Origin: Lytechinus pictus
Lineage: Eukaryota > Echinodermata > Echinoidea > Temnopleuroida > Toxopneustidae
DNA length: 64,000 nt
NCBI RefSeq assembly: GCF_037042905.1
Contig: NC_087262.1
Location: forward strand, 10,674,501 to 10,738,500
Direction: 5' to 3'
Below the pieces are notes generated by a model. It searched no databases, was not told the DNA's origin, and was given only the letters and a program-made list of their open reading frames with translations. The translations under genes were made by a program, and so were the position numbers. This document shows, one piece after another, positions 35,626 through 46,775 of the stretch. How positions within the stretch are numbered: position 1 is the first letter of the stretch; the number at the start of each line of letters is the position of its first letter.

Positions 35626-36966
35626 TCACATCGAGGAGAAGAGATATTTCTTCTCCCATTCCTCACATTTCCCTTTGGCTATCGCGTCTTTTTCCAATTG
35701 AATATCATGTCTCTTTGCTGCCACAAAGCATTTTATGAACTCAGGACCAAGGGCTTCAGTGATGACTTCGTCTTCTAGCAAAGCTTCAACTGCTTCTTCC
35801 ATAGTTGCAGGTAGCCTCTTGGTTCCTTCTGGAACATACTTGTCCTGGTATGCATCGCCCTCAATGCCTTCTGGAAGCGGAAGTTTCTTGATAATACCAT
35901 CTATTCCTGCTGCAATGGTTGCAGCCATGCTGATATACGGATTGCACGCACTTGCACCTATCCGATTCTCGATATAGGCACTTCTCTCTCCATCGGTTTT
36001 GACTCGGATGGCACAGGTTCGGTTGTCAGGTCCCCATGTTGCGTTCCAAGGGGCAGCAGAATTCACTTGAAACCTCTTGAGGCAGTTTGGCGTGGGTGCC
36101 ATGAAGATTGCGATGGCTCTGGCGTGGGCAACAAGACCGGCAACCCAGTACTGCCCAATGTCGGACAAACTGGTAGGACTGGATGCGTCGTAAAGCTTCG
36201 GGATCTTACCGTCAGCATCCCAAAGCGAGTGGCAGTAGTGCGCGGATGAACCGAATTTATCTATCCATGGTTTAGACATGAACGAAGCGATGTATCCGTG
36301 CTGAAGTGCGATTTCCTTGATTCCCAGTTTGAATGTGTGAGCTGTATCTGCAGCCTTAATCCCAAACTCTGGACGGAAGGTGATCTCCAACTGTCCTTCC
36401 CCGGATTCACATCCAAAACACTCAATATCAACACCAGCCTTTGGAAGATCTGTAATAACTTGCTGGAAAAAGGCATCGTACATCGACGAACAAACTGTTG
36501 ATAAACAGAATGTGTCCGAATCCATGGGCTTCATAGTTTCTTTGTTGACGAGATAAAATTCGAACTCATGGGCTGACCAAAGAGTCAGGTCCAGCTCTTT
36601 CAAACGCTCAAGTTGTCGTTTGGCAACAACCCTTGGGTATCCGGGAACCTTCTGGCCGTTGTATTCCCCCTCGAGCAAGACTCTGGCCGTGTCGGTACAC
36701 CATGGTATAATCTGGAAGGTCTCTAGGTCAGGAAACGCCTTGCAGTCAGCATAATGAATCTCTTCACCATAGCCGGTGTTCTTGATAGGTACACCCCTAG
36801 GATCGAATGCTAAGAAGACAAGGCACATGTTGACCCCATTGGTAGCCATTTTCTCGAAATGTTTGACCGGAATAGATCGACAATGTGGTACTCCATAGTT
36901 ATTCGATTGTTCAAATCGGACAGTCTTGATGCCATTCTCCTTCAAAGATTTCAAAATCTTTTCCAT
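35626..36966 (-). CDS. Type-I glutamine synthetase-like (lengsin-like) protein, copy 1 (446 aa)
   Basis: A single large exon from ATG at 36966 to TGA. The N-terminal beta-grasp part (about 1-105) is followed by the catalytic barrel. Motifs match class-I glutamine synthetase: AHEFEFYLV (132-140), ESGEGQLEI (187-195), SSAHYCHSLW (240-249), WGPDNRTCAIRV (311-322) and YIENRIGASACNPY (331-344). Metal- and substrate-binding positions Glu134/136, Glu187, Glu194, His243, Arg316 and Glu333 appear retained. Active synthetases make glutamine from glutamate, ammonia and ATP; the vertebrate homologue lengsin is a non-catalytic lens protein, so activity here is open. A splice acceptor (TTTTTTCACAG) lies 27 bp before the ATG, so an upstream exon, probably untranslated, is expected. 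An AATAAA on the minus strand near 35068-35073 could end the transcript. It is 98% identical to copy 2. Confidence 0.9.
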   Translation of the reverse strand: MEKILKSLKENGIKTVRFEQSNNYGVPHCRSIPVKHFEKMATNGVNMCLVFLAFDPRGVPIKNTGYGEEIHYADCKAFPDLETFQIIPWCTDTARVLLEGEYNGQKVPGYPRVVAKRQLERLKELDLTLWSAHEFEFYLVNKETMKPMDSDTFCLSTVCSSMYDAFFQQVITDLPKAGVDIECFGCESGEGQLEITFRPEFGIKAADTAHTFKLGIKEIALQHGYIASFMSKPWIDKFGSSAHYCHSLWDADGKIPKLYDASSPTSLSDIGQYWVAGLVAHARAIAIFMAPTPNCLKRFQVNSAAPWNATWGPDNRTCAIRVKTDGERSAYIENRIGASACNPYISMAATIAAGIDGIIKKLPLPEGIEGDAYQDKYVPEGTKRLPATMEEAVEALLEDEVITEALGPEFIKCFVAAKRHDIQLEKDAIAKGKCEEWEKKYLFSSM

Positions 36967-37329
36967 GCTTGTTCCAGAAGTCTCTAAATTAATCTGTGAA
37001 AAAATTGAGTTTATGAATGATTAAGGCGGTACAAAATATCTATTTCCAATTTGTGCCAAATGATAACCTTTTCGCTTTGGCGGTAGTCAAATGTGAAGAC
37101 ACTCAAATTAAAAATTTATTCTTATTGGCAAACGCTTGTTCGTATATTTTCGATATAGGAAATTGACAATCCTGATGGTATACTAGGGGCACCTCTAAAG
37201 GTGTTACTTTGCACCTCTAAGTACCTTTTAGACGTAGCTTTACAAGGAAAGAAAGAGGCAGAATCAGTGGCGTACCGTGGGTCATGGTATTGGGGCCGGG
37301 GCACTAGCAAAAATTTTGAGTCACTTGTT

Positions 37330-37900
37330 GAGCGCGCTTCGCGCGCTCAATTGCCAAGTATACTGACTTAATAGAGGCATTTTAAGGACAGTGCCATTAA
37401 ACGGATATGTATCTCACTGATTAAAAAAATGCGAGCGCGAAGCGCGAGCTGAAAATTTTTGGTATTCAGACCTAAAAAGGGAAATTATAAGCAATTTTTT
37501 GTAAAACGTACCTTTCTCGCTAAACAAACAGTGCGAGCGCGAAGCGTGAGCTGAAATTTTTGTATATATTGACCCCAAACAGGGACATTTTAAGGACTGT
37601 ATTTTAGGAATCCATTAAGAGTATACATATTTCACCATAGTCATCTAATGCGAGTGCCAAGCGCTTGCTGATTTTGTTAGAATGACATCTAAACACATGA
37701 AGCACTTGTAGTCTTTGTAATCATGATGAACATACGCATCTCACTCAATCAAATATTGCGAGCGCGAAGCGCGAGCTGAAAATTAAGGAAATTCAGACCT
37801 GTAGAGGGGCATTATAATAAGGCTTGTTTGTATGAATTCACTAAGACCATACGTATTTCACTAACCAAATGATGCGAGCGCGAAGCGCGAGCTGAATTTT
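37330..37900. repeat. Diverged tandem repeat with GAGCGCGAAGCGCGAGC core
   Basis: A GCGAGCGCGAAGCGCGAGCT core recurs five to six times at roughly 100-120-bp spacing, each followed by GAAA(A/T)TTTT and a TTCAGACC/CATTTTAAGGAC tail. The core is itself a near palindrome. A further decayed unit follows the nested element at about 40010-40100. Confidence 0.75.
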
Positions 37901-37912
37901 TATATATATATA

Positions 37913-40005
37913 CACAACAAAAAAAGTAAGTCCCCCTTAAACAAACATCAATAATTTCCGAACCAATGCGAGTTTTTAATATATTTTTTCATCGGCGTGT
38001 AGATAATTTCATAAGCTACCCGCTGAGTAAATGTTATGGACGTATTTTACGTCATGCTTCAGTGAGCACCGTCAGAAGGCAAGAGTGTCACTTTTCAAAA
38101 GTCACAAGCCAAATATCATGACTTTGATTCCATTTTATTGGAACTAAATCCACATTTTCATCATGAAAAATAGTCAGAAAGCTTGTAAAAGGTACTTTCT
38201 AAAAGACGATACAACTTTTTGGCTAAATTTCACGGTTTGAATAAACACAAGTCCAAATTTGCTATAATTTGATTTTTTACACATTTCTATCAATAAAAAT
38301 AATAAAATATGATGACATCTATTTTTGGGAAGAGTATCTTAAAAAATATTCATCGTTTCACGGTTCAATGAACATTTATTGAAAACACAAAATACGATTT
38401 TCAAATATCATAGGCAAGCATTGTTTCATTTTGGTAACTGAAAATGATCTTTTCTCAACTTTTTCGTTAGGTTCATGACCAATTAACATGCTTCAATGAT
38501 TCAAAGGCATTTCATTAAACATTCACGCTTGAATGAACATGTGGAATGTGATTAGCTCTTTTTTACGTTATTGGAAAAAATGCAATTTGTAACTATGGAT
38601 ATCTGTCACAAACCTCCTTGCATAGTTCATTTGATTTGATTTTATGAAAATCCCGATGTTCGATGCATCAGTGAGCACACAATATTCGAAAATTATGCAA
38701 ATGAGAAGAAAGTTCAAGGCCTTGGCCCCACTCTGTGTCGTATCGAATGGTTATTTTGGTGGGCGCGCCTTTTGGATGTGTTACTCTGAAGCCATGTGCG
38801 AAGTTTCATGAAATAACTGTTGGCAGAAGTAACAAAAACCGTCCATGAAACAAACCCTCATTTAATATTTGTTAAAATTTTGACTTCCTCTCTCATAGAC
38901 TTGTGTACATTATTGGTGCATATGTTTAAGAATAGGTTGCCCCTTATTCAATATGGTGGAAGTTTTTTTTCAAGGCTGTCTTTAGCAATGTCATTTGGCA
39001 GTAATGTTTATCAACCTATGGGCAGAATTATGTGCAAAAATGAAATCGATTTGTTTATTTATGGATGAGTGAGCATGCATCAAAGTGGGAAAATTGGTAT
39101 TTTCAATGTCACAGACTCATTGTAAAGGGTAAAAAAGTGAATATTGGGGGCAAATTCGGTTTCAAATGAGACTCTAATTGCTGTTGTTTTTATCATCCAT
39201 CATTTCTATCACCACACACTTTCCGAACTTTAAATAGTTTCATGGTTGAGCGAGCACATTCGAAAACTTAGGAATGAATACTCTTTATACTGCATACATG
39301 TATTGTTTTCCTAACAATTTCTCATGATCAGTTTAATTTATGGACAAATCGGTGGTGGATCCAGAATTTTAAAATGGGGGAGGGGCCTATAATCGGGGCA
39401 GCCACCAACATTCAAATTTTAACATGATCTAACAAGTTGTAGATGATACTACCATAAACCCCTATGATGATACGTCACAATACAGGGGCCGCGGAACGGT
39501 TTTCAAAGTGGGGAGGGGGGACTGAGCCAAAAGTGGGGGGGGGGGGTGACCATGCAAAAAATCACAATCGTATGGTCATTTTTACATTTTTGTACATGCT
39601 TTTGGAAAAATGGGGGGGGGGGGGGGCTGGAGCCCCCCCCCCTCTTCCGCGGCCCCTGCAATACATTGTGCTCACTCAACTATGAACATACGATATCAAA
39701 ATTGTGTGTGGAGTGCCTAAATGATGGATAGTAAAACAGCATAACACCATAAAATTCACCTAAAAGCAACTGTTGCCCAACTTTGTATTTGCACAATCTG
39801 AAAAACGACTCTGGTGACTTTAAAAAATTGTCATTTTTAATTCAATCTTTAATTTCTCATGCATGACTCAACCGATCAATTTCATTTTTCCCCAGGAGTT
39901 GCTTAATGAGTGTAAAAAACCACCTACGAAATATCATATCTCAAAATAATTCCGTTCAAAAGTTACAGCAATTTGATTTATGGGGGACTTACTTTTTTCG
40001 TTGTG
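37913..40005. mobile_element. TA-flanked Tc1/mariner-like non-autonomous element, 2.1 kb
   Basis: CACAACAAAAAAAGTAAGTC at the left is inverted as GACTTACTTTTTTCGTTGTG at the right, with TA outside both. The interior has no transposase frame. It carries repeated GAACAT and GAGCAC motifs and is itself interrupted at 39483-39660. Confidence 0.8.
39483..39660. mobile_element. CAGGGGCCGCGG-tipped MITE nested in 37913-40005
   Basis: CAGGGGCCGCGGAAC at the left and TCCGCGGCCCCTG at the right, with CAATAC repeated just outside. It holds two long G-tracts and a C-tract. It is an inverted relative of 30522-30675. Confidence 0.7.
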
Positions 40006-40371
40006 TATAGATCAGAAAAAAATGACATTTTAAGGACTGATTTTAGGAATTCATGAAGAGCAGACATATCTCACTAATCCACTAATGTGAACGTAAGCAC
40101 GGATAGGCGGAAGTAGTCATGAAAAAGAAACATATGTCACTACATAAAACAATAATAGCATGAAGTGCAACGAGATATATTTGGTTTATATTGACTTGAA
40201 AACGGGAGGTAGCATAATAACATAACATAATAATTTCTTCTTTCCCACTACGTTTCTTTTCCTTTCTCCCTCCTTTTCTCCTCTTTCTCCCCGTTTTTTT
40301 TTGGCCAGCCGATTGGGGGGGGCACGTGCCCCCATGCCCCCCCCCCCCGTAGTTACGTCGCTGGGCAGAAT

Positions 40372-41197
40372 TCAATTGCACCCGTAAAAAAAGGCCCAGT
40401 AATCACGAGGATGACATTGCTAGATGGGCCTAGTCGGACCTTTCACATGTTTTATATCTAAAGAGCCCAACTTTCTTTTGAAAGAGCATCATTCGCAAAT
40501 AACGTTATCTCGATATTGAGGTACATCTACGGAAAAAATGAAAATATCTAGACTTACCTAGACGAAAATGAAGGCCTATAATGATTTAAGAACCGAGTCT
40601 ACATTGCACTCTGGCGAAGTCGAAAATGTCCGTATACCAACTATTAATGCAATCATAATGGTCTAGGCGGTAAAACAGGTTGGGAAGGGGTGGCCCCCTC
40701 GATGAATTTTCTTTTTTTCAACTTGAAAAAAAAAACCTGAGAAAAGAGAAAGAAGTGCACCAAACAGCGAGGACTTGATTGAGCCATATTACCTGTCTGG
40801 TGATTCAAATGAGACAAAAATAGAGTTATGTCCAGGTCGTCCCCCTTCTAAAACAACCCTGGTGCTGCCCCTGATCCTGCCGAAAGATCTACCATATAGA
40901 ACTTTGAACCTGCTTTATTTTGCTCGGTCATGTGATTATAGAATGGCGCAATTTTCTCTTTCACAATTGAGAGGTGTAGTGTGCTCTGTTTAAGTTTCCT
41001 AATTTCAATATTTGATTGAGCTGCACGAAAGGAACTGGTGGGCACGCATCCTGCCCCATCCCTTCCTTTCGCTGTCTCTGTCTGTTTGTTTGCCCCCCCC
41101 CCTGTCGCCTTGTTACATTTGAGTTTAACCATGGATCCTTCTAGAACGAAGAGGATCCATGATAAATGGATTCTGATAACATGAAAGGCGAATCCTG
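40372..41197. other. Duplicated non-coding stretch, no gene recognised
   Basis: It aligns with 47410-48867 apart from the TTAA MITE. No domain is visible in any frame, so I read it as spacer or old repeat. Confidence 0.45.
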
Positions 41198-41428
41198 CAC
41201 TGTAAAAAGTGTGGTGTTAAAACTAACACCAGTTGGTGTTAATAGAGGACCACACCCCAAGGTGTTAAAATTGCACCCTAGATATTGAACATAACACCAA
41301 AGAGTGTACAAGTAACATCCAGAGGTGTTGTAATAACACCTATAGGTGTTAAACTAACACTGTCAATTTAACACCGGAGTAAAATAACCGGTGTGAGTAC
41401 ACCGGTTAACACCACAGTTTTTGCTGTG
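41198..41428. mobile_element. Motif-saturated element (TAACACC/GGTGTTA), CACTG tip
   Basis: CACTGTAAAAAGTGTGGTGT at the left and ACACCACAGTTTTTGCTGTG at the right. About a dozen GGTGTTA or TAACACC motifs lie between. The minisatellite follows directly. The duplicate copy is at 48868-49106. Confidence 0.75.
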
Positions 41429-41490
41429 TGGGTACTCACAGTCATAAAGCCGGTAAAAGTGGCAGGGGTAGAATTGGAAGAGGCAAATAT

Positions 41491-42260
41491 GGCAGAGGTA
41501 AAAATGACAGATATAAAACTGGTAGAGGTAAAAATGACAGATATAAAACTGGTAGAGGTAAAAATGACAGATATAAAACTGGTAGAGGTAAAAATGACAG
41601 ATATAAAACTGGTAGAGGTAAAAATGACAGATATAAAACTGGTAGAGGTAAAAATGACAGATATAAAACTAATAGAGGTTAAAATGACAGATATAAAACT
41701 GGTAGAGGTAAAAATGACAGATATAAAACTGGTAGAGGTAAAAATGACAGATATAAAACTGGTAGAGGTAAAAATGACAGATATAAGACTGGTAGGGGTG
41801 AAAATGACAGATATAAAACTGGTAGAGGTAAAAATGACAGATATAAAACTGGTAGAGGTAAAAATGACAGATATAAAACTGGTAGAGGTCAAAATGACAG
41901 ATATAAAACTGGTAGAGGTAAAAATGACAGATATAAAACTGGTAGAGGTAAAAATGACAGATATTAAACTGGTAGAGGTAAAAATGACAGATATAAAACT
42001 GGTAGAGGTAAAAATGACAGATATAAAACTGGTAGAGGTAAAAATGACAGATATAAAACTGGTAGAGGTAAAAATGACAGATATACAACTGGTAGAGGTA
42101 AAAATGACAGATATAAAACTTGAAGAGGTAAACATGACAAATATAAAACTGGTAGAGGTAAAAATGACAGATATAAAATTGGTAGAGGTGAAAATGACAG
42201 ATATAAAACTGGTAGAGGTAAAAATGACAGATATAAAACTGGTAGAGGTAAAAATGGAAG
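41491..42260. repeat. 30-bp minisatellite, about 25 units
   Basis: The unit GGTAGAGGTAAAAATGACAG-ATATAAAACT is repeated with few changes. The period is a multiple of three and the unit lacks stops in several frames on both strands, producing spurious frames of 340, 291 and 139 residues. Copy 2 of the duplication (about 49118-49200) has only a few irregular GGCAGAGGTAAAA units. Confidence 0.95.
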
Positions 42261-43116
42261 AGGTGTAACTCGCAGTGTTAAAAATGGCAGAGGTAATTAT
42301 GGCATGGAAGGATAAAAGAAATGCCAGCTGTAAAAATACCAGAGGTAAAATTGCAAGATGTAATAATGGCAGAGGTAAAATAAGAGGCAAATATGAGAGA
42401 GGTAAACATGACTAGATACGTGAAAGTCCGGGGTTCGATCCCGGCACTAAATGCCCTTGATTGCATTTAAGCGACAGTGCACTTTTATCCTAAATTCAAA
42501 TAAATGGAAGTGACATCACACTTAAAATGTTAGGCAACATACTGTCCTCTGTGTTGGGTAATGTATGTTGGTAAAATATATATATATTCTAGGCAGTTAT
42601 TATCTAATTGAGCAAATTCTCTATAAATACAACGTCTAAAAGTAAAAGAACTGTCATGTTCATTTCGGCCTCCTCAATGGCTTTTTAAGATTTCTTTTTT
42701 TTTAATTATTAAACGTTACCATAAGAATTTCTATGGCTCAACTTGCCCCATGTTGGCTGGCTCAAATTACCCCAGTCCGAACTTAATGCGATATTTTCAC
42801 ATCCACACATTTCTTATGCATCCATCATGTAAAAGACTATGACAAGAATGAGAATCCATACCTGGACTAACAATATTGTTCTTATTTCTTTATTATATTT
42901 AAAGACGTGTGCGGGTGAAAAGAACTTATCTATTTCAATTTTTTTTCCCTTTAATAAATTACTTTTTGTTTCAAAGTTGAAAACAATGTGGTGGGGTTAA
43001 GGGTTATGTAATGGGTCATCAATACATGACACCACCACAATGTCTGACTCATTCATTATTGGCCTGGGGTAATGGCTCAACTTGCCCCTATGCTCAACTT
43101 ACCCCTATGCTCAACA

Positions 43117-43675
43117 CCCGGGGGGGGGGGGCACTCGACCAAAAAAGTGGTAGGGGTGTGCCGCGGGCGAGACAAAAAACGGGGGCCTTGGAGCGGGCTT
43201 ATTGTAAAAAGGAGGGTCCTCGGAACGGGCTTCGGAACTACAATTTTGTGAAAACGGGGGTCCTTGGAACGGATCGCCAGCGTGCGAGTACGTGCGTATG
43301 TACCCCTATGGAACGGGCATGCGTGCATGATGCAGCTATACGCGGCCTCCGCTGGGTGCGCTAGCGCAGAGACGATGGTCGGACAGCGCTCGGCGGCCGC
43401 TTTTCACCAAAATTGCAGCAGATCAATGCGACCGGAACGGCGTAACGAAAAATATGCGAAGCTTTGGAGCGGATTTCTTTCTTCTTTTTTTCTCGATAAG
43501 AACAAAGTGCTATATGCCTTGGAGCGGCTTTCTTTGTTTTTTGTCTCGATAAGACAAAAATGCTATGCCTTGGAACGAAAATTTGAGTGTGAAAATGGGG
43601 GTCCCCTCCGCGGCACATACCCACTATGCATTATATACTGAGTGCCCCCCCCCCCCCGGCCCCCCCCCCCCCGGG
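43117..43675. mobile_element. Poly-G-tipped element in duplication copy 2
   Basis: It is flanked by GCTCAACA (43109-43116) and GCTCAACT (43676-43683), an almost perfect 8-bp duplication. Copy 1 at about 34195 is the empty site. The interior is inverted relative to 15708-16249. The right end has two C-tracts separated by GG. Confidence 0.8.
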
Positions 43676-43910
43676 GCTCAACTTACCCCACCTTCCCCTA
43701 CTCAATGCAAGTGGGTTAAATTGGTACTTGGCAGGAATTAATTCCCTTAAATTATTGTGCTCTGTAAAAGGCAACGATTGGCTGAAGACGGGGAAATATA
43801 GACTATAGAAGTGCATACATGTATATATAGACGTTGTTTAATAATCTGACATCCGCTACACAACGATCATGTATCATTATTTTTATTTGTATTATTATCA
43901 TTATTATAAT

Positions 43911-43990
43911 TAGTAGTAGTAGCAGCAGCAGCAGCAGTAGTAGAAGTAGTAGTAGTAGCAGTAGTAGTAGTAGTAGTAGTAGAAGTAGTA

Positions 43991-44022
<32 letters not shown>

Positions 44023-44042
44023 TAGTAATAGTAGTAGTAGTA

Positions 44043-44089
<47 letters not shown>

Positions 44090-44090
44090 A

Positions 44091-44134
<44 letters not shown>

Positions 44135-44154
44135 TAGTAGTAGTAGTAGTAGTA

Positions 44155-44213
<59 letters not shown>

Positions 44214-44232
44214 TAGTAGTAGTATTAGTAGC

Positions 44233-44269
<37 letters not shown>

Positions 44270-44270
44270 A

Positions 44271-44321
<51 letters not shown>

Positions 44322-44328
44322 GATCGAG
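43911..44328. repeat. (TAG)n microsatellite, copy 2
   Basis: About 135 TAG-type triplets, about 110 bp longer than its duplicate at 34428-34732. Confidence 0.95.
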
Positions 44329-44345
44329 TAGTAGTATTATTTTTA

Positions 44346-44544
44346 CACTCTCAGAAATGTTGGGCAACATACTGTCCACACAACAATTGGTTAAAACTTT
44401 TTCCAATTCTGTGTAGTTTTAAACCAATAATGTCATGAATGTGTGCTTTGGGTGAAAACTACACAGTATATTGGTTGAAGACTATACCCGGAGTTTTTTA
44501 ACAATTGTTGTGTGGACAGTATGTTGCCCAACATTTTAAGAGTG
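44346..44544. mobile_element. CACTC-tipped MITE, duplicate of 34754-34961
   Basis: Same tips (CACTCTCAGAAATGTTGGGC and CCCAACATTTTAAGAGTG) and interior, in the same position of the duplicated segment. Confidence 0.8.
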
Positions 44545-45205
44545 TATTATTATCAATATTGTTACTATTACTATTATCATTATTATTATCATCATCATTT
44601 ATTTATTTATTTATTCATTTATTTAATTATTTATTTATCATAGTACAGGTATATTTATTCAGGTACAAAAGATCAGCGAAAGGATTTTTTCATCAATGGC
44701 CTGATGAAAACAGAATCACGATTACAACAAATAACATCAATATCATACATGAAAGTAAAATCAAATTATGACTCATTATCTAGGCAGTGCTTAGTAACAC
44801 AAATAACAAATATTTTTTACGTAAGTGTTTACATGACAGTGTATAAAATGTTACAGTTATCACAACGGAAAAATATAGATATAAACTACACTACACTTAT
44901 GAAAATCACTGAAATGAAAGTAATGAAATACAATAGGGGCGCTATAGTAACTAAAAATTTGATTGAAACAATTCCTATAAAGCACGCGTATTATTTTTAT
45001 TATCATTATTCATTATTATTATCATCATCATCTTCATTATCATCTGGATTATCAGTTGGTTCTTGTTTTTTTTTTAAATCTCAACCAATACGAGTAGTAT
45101 GTATTTTTCTTTGTAATTTTGCTAACAAATTTATCAAATTTGAACAAAACGACGTTCATAATGAGAGTTATATCGCTGTGAACCTAGAACAGAAACGAAT
45201 ACAGT

Positions 45206-46552
45206 TCACATCGAGGAGAAAAGATATTTCTTCTCCCATTCCTCACATTTCCCTTTGGCTATCGCGTCTTTTTCCAATTGAATATCATGTCTCTTTGCTG
45301 CCACAAAGCATTTTATGAACTCGGGACCAAGGGCTTCAGTGATGACTTCGTCTTCTAGCAAAGCTTCAACTGCTTCTTCCATAGTTGCAGGTAGCCTCTT
45401 GGTTCCTTCTGGAACATACTTGTCCTGGTATGCATCGCCCTCACCGTCAATGCCTTCTGGAAGCGGAAGTTTCTTGATGATACCATCTATTCCTGCTGCA
45501 ATGGTTGCAGCCATGCTGATATACGGATTGCACGCACTTGCACCTATCCGATTCTCGATATAGGCACTTCTCTCTCCATCTGTTTTGACCCGGATGGCAC
45601 AGGTTCGGTTGTCAGGTCCCCATGTTGCGTTCCAAGGGGCAGCAGAATTCACTTGAAACCTCTTGAGGCAGTTTGGCGTGGGTGCCATGAAGATTGCGAT
45701 GGCTCTGGCGTGGGCAACAAGACCGGCAACCCAGTACTGCCCAATGTCGGACAAACTGGTAGGACTGGATGCGTCGTAAAGCTTCGGGATCTTACCGTCA
45801 GCATCCCAAAGCGAGTGGCAGTAGTGCGCGGATGAACCGAATTTATCTAGCCATGGTTTAGACATGAACGAAGCGATGTATCCGTGCTTAAGTGCGATTT
45901 CCTTGATTCCCAGTTTGAATGTGTGAGCTGTATCTGCAGCCTTAATCCCAAACTCTGGATGGAAGGTGATCTCCAACTGTCCTTCCCCGGCTTCACATCC
46001 AAAACACTCAATATCAACACCAGCCTTTGGAAGATCTGTAATAACTTGCTGGAAAAAGGCATCGTACATCGACAAACAAACTGTTGATAAACAGAATGTG
46101 TCCGAATCCATGGGCTTCATAGTTTCTTTGTTGACGAGATAAAATTCGAACTCATGGGCTGACCAAAGAGACAGGTCCAGCTCTTTCAAACGCTCAAGTT
46201 GTCGTTTGGCAACAACCCTTGGGTATCCGGGCACCTTCTGGCCGTTGTATTCCCCCTCGAGCAAGACTCTAGCCGTGTCGGTACACCATGGTAGAATCTG
46301 GAAGGTCTCGAGGTCAGGAAACGCCTTGCAGTCAGCATAGTGGATCTCTTCACCATAGCCGGTGTTCTTTATAGGTACACCCCTAGGATCGAATGCTAAG
46401 AAGGCAAGGCACATGTTGACTCCATTGGTAGCCATTTTCTCGAAATGTTTGACCGGAATAGATCGACAATGGGGTACTCCATAGATATTCGATTGTTCAA
46501 ATCGAACAGTCTTGATGCCATTCTCCTTCAAAGATTTCAAAATCTTTTCCAT
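45206..46552 (-). CDS. Type-I glutamine synthetase-like (lengsin-like) protein, copy 2 (448 aa)
   Basis: Same structure and start as copy 1, with a splice acceptor (TTTTTTTCCCAG) 27 bp before the ATG. About nine substitutions distinguish it from copy 1, among them Asn23 to Ile, Ser161 to Leu, Ser188 to Ala, Arg198 to His and Gln222 to Lys, plus a two-residue insertion near residue 370 (IDGEG for IEG). All synthetase motifs and the candidate catalytic glutamates and histidine are kept, so both copies look intact. The downstream (35.0-35.6 kb) and upstream (37.0-37.2 kb) sequences of copy 1 are duplicated with it, so the two genes may share regulation unless the private insertions upstream (46776-47331 here, 37265-40363 in copy 1) separate them from a promoter. 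Confidence 0.9.
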   Translation of the reverse strand: MEKILKSLKENGIKTVRFEQSNIYGVPHCRSIPVKHFEKMATNGVNMCLAFLAFDPRGVPIKNTGYGEEIHYADCKAFPDLETFQILPWCTDTARVLLEGEYNGQKVPGYPRVVAKRQLERLKELDLSLWSAHEFEFYLVNKETMKPMDSDTFCLSTVCLSMYDAFFQQVITDLPKAGVDIECFGCEAGEGQLEITFHPEFGIKAADTAHTFKLGIKEIALKHGYIASFMSKPWLDKFGSSAHYCHSLWDADGKIPKLYDASSPTSLSDIGQYWVAGLVAHARAIAIFMAPTPNCLKRFQVNSAAPWNATWGPDNRTCAIRVKTDGERSAYIENRIGASACNPYISMAATIAAGIDGIIKKLPLPEGIDGEGDAYQDKYVPEGTKRLPATMEEAVEALLEDEVITEALGPEFIKCFVAAKRHDIQLEKDAIAKGKCEEWEKKYLFSSM

Positions 46553-46775
46553 GATTGTTCCAGAAGTCTCTAAATTAATCTGGGAAAAAAATATTTAAGT
46601 TTAGGAATGATTAAGGCGGTACAAAATATATATTTCCAATGTGTGCTAAATGCTAACTTTTTCGCTTTGGCGGTAGTTAAACGTGAAGAAACTCAAATTA
46701 AAAATTTATTCTTATTGGCAAACGCTTGTTCGTATATTTTCCATATAGGAAATTGACAATCCTGATGGTATACGT

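Larger units (their letters stand above)
37265..40363. mobile_element. 3.1-kb hAT-like insertion in duplication copy 1
   Basis: It starts CAGTGGCGTACCG and ends GTTACGTCGCTG. The perfect 8-bp duplication GGCAGAAT flanks it (37257-37264 and 40364-40371), and copy 2 at about 47405 shows the empty site. Inside are a GC-rich tandem repeat, a TA-flanked 2.1-kb element and a further small MITE. No transposase is present. Confidence 0.85.
33685..42516. repeat. Tandem segmental duplication, copy 1
   Basis: It aligns collinearly with 42617-49437: partial GGGGTAAG element, TAG microsatellite, CACTC element, the synthetase-like gene, then CACTG element and a tRNA-like B-box stretch. Unique to this copy are the 37265-40363 insertion and the long minisatellite. 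Unique to copy 2 are the insertions at 43117-43675, 46776-47331 and 47493-48093. Confidence 0.9.

Noticed and set aside
41368-42390. Open frames of 340, 291 and 139 residues on both strands
   Set aside because: They are produced by a stop-free 30-bp repeat whose period is a multiple of three. There is no codon-use or domain support, and copy 2 of the duplication lacks them.
43867-44406. 179-residue Thr/Leu/Tyr-rich frame (and similar frames at 34353-34814 and 15370-15744)
   Set aside because: Translations of TAG or CTA microsatellites.
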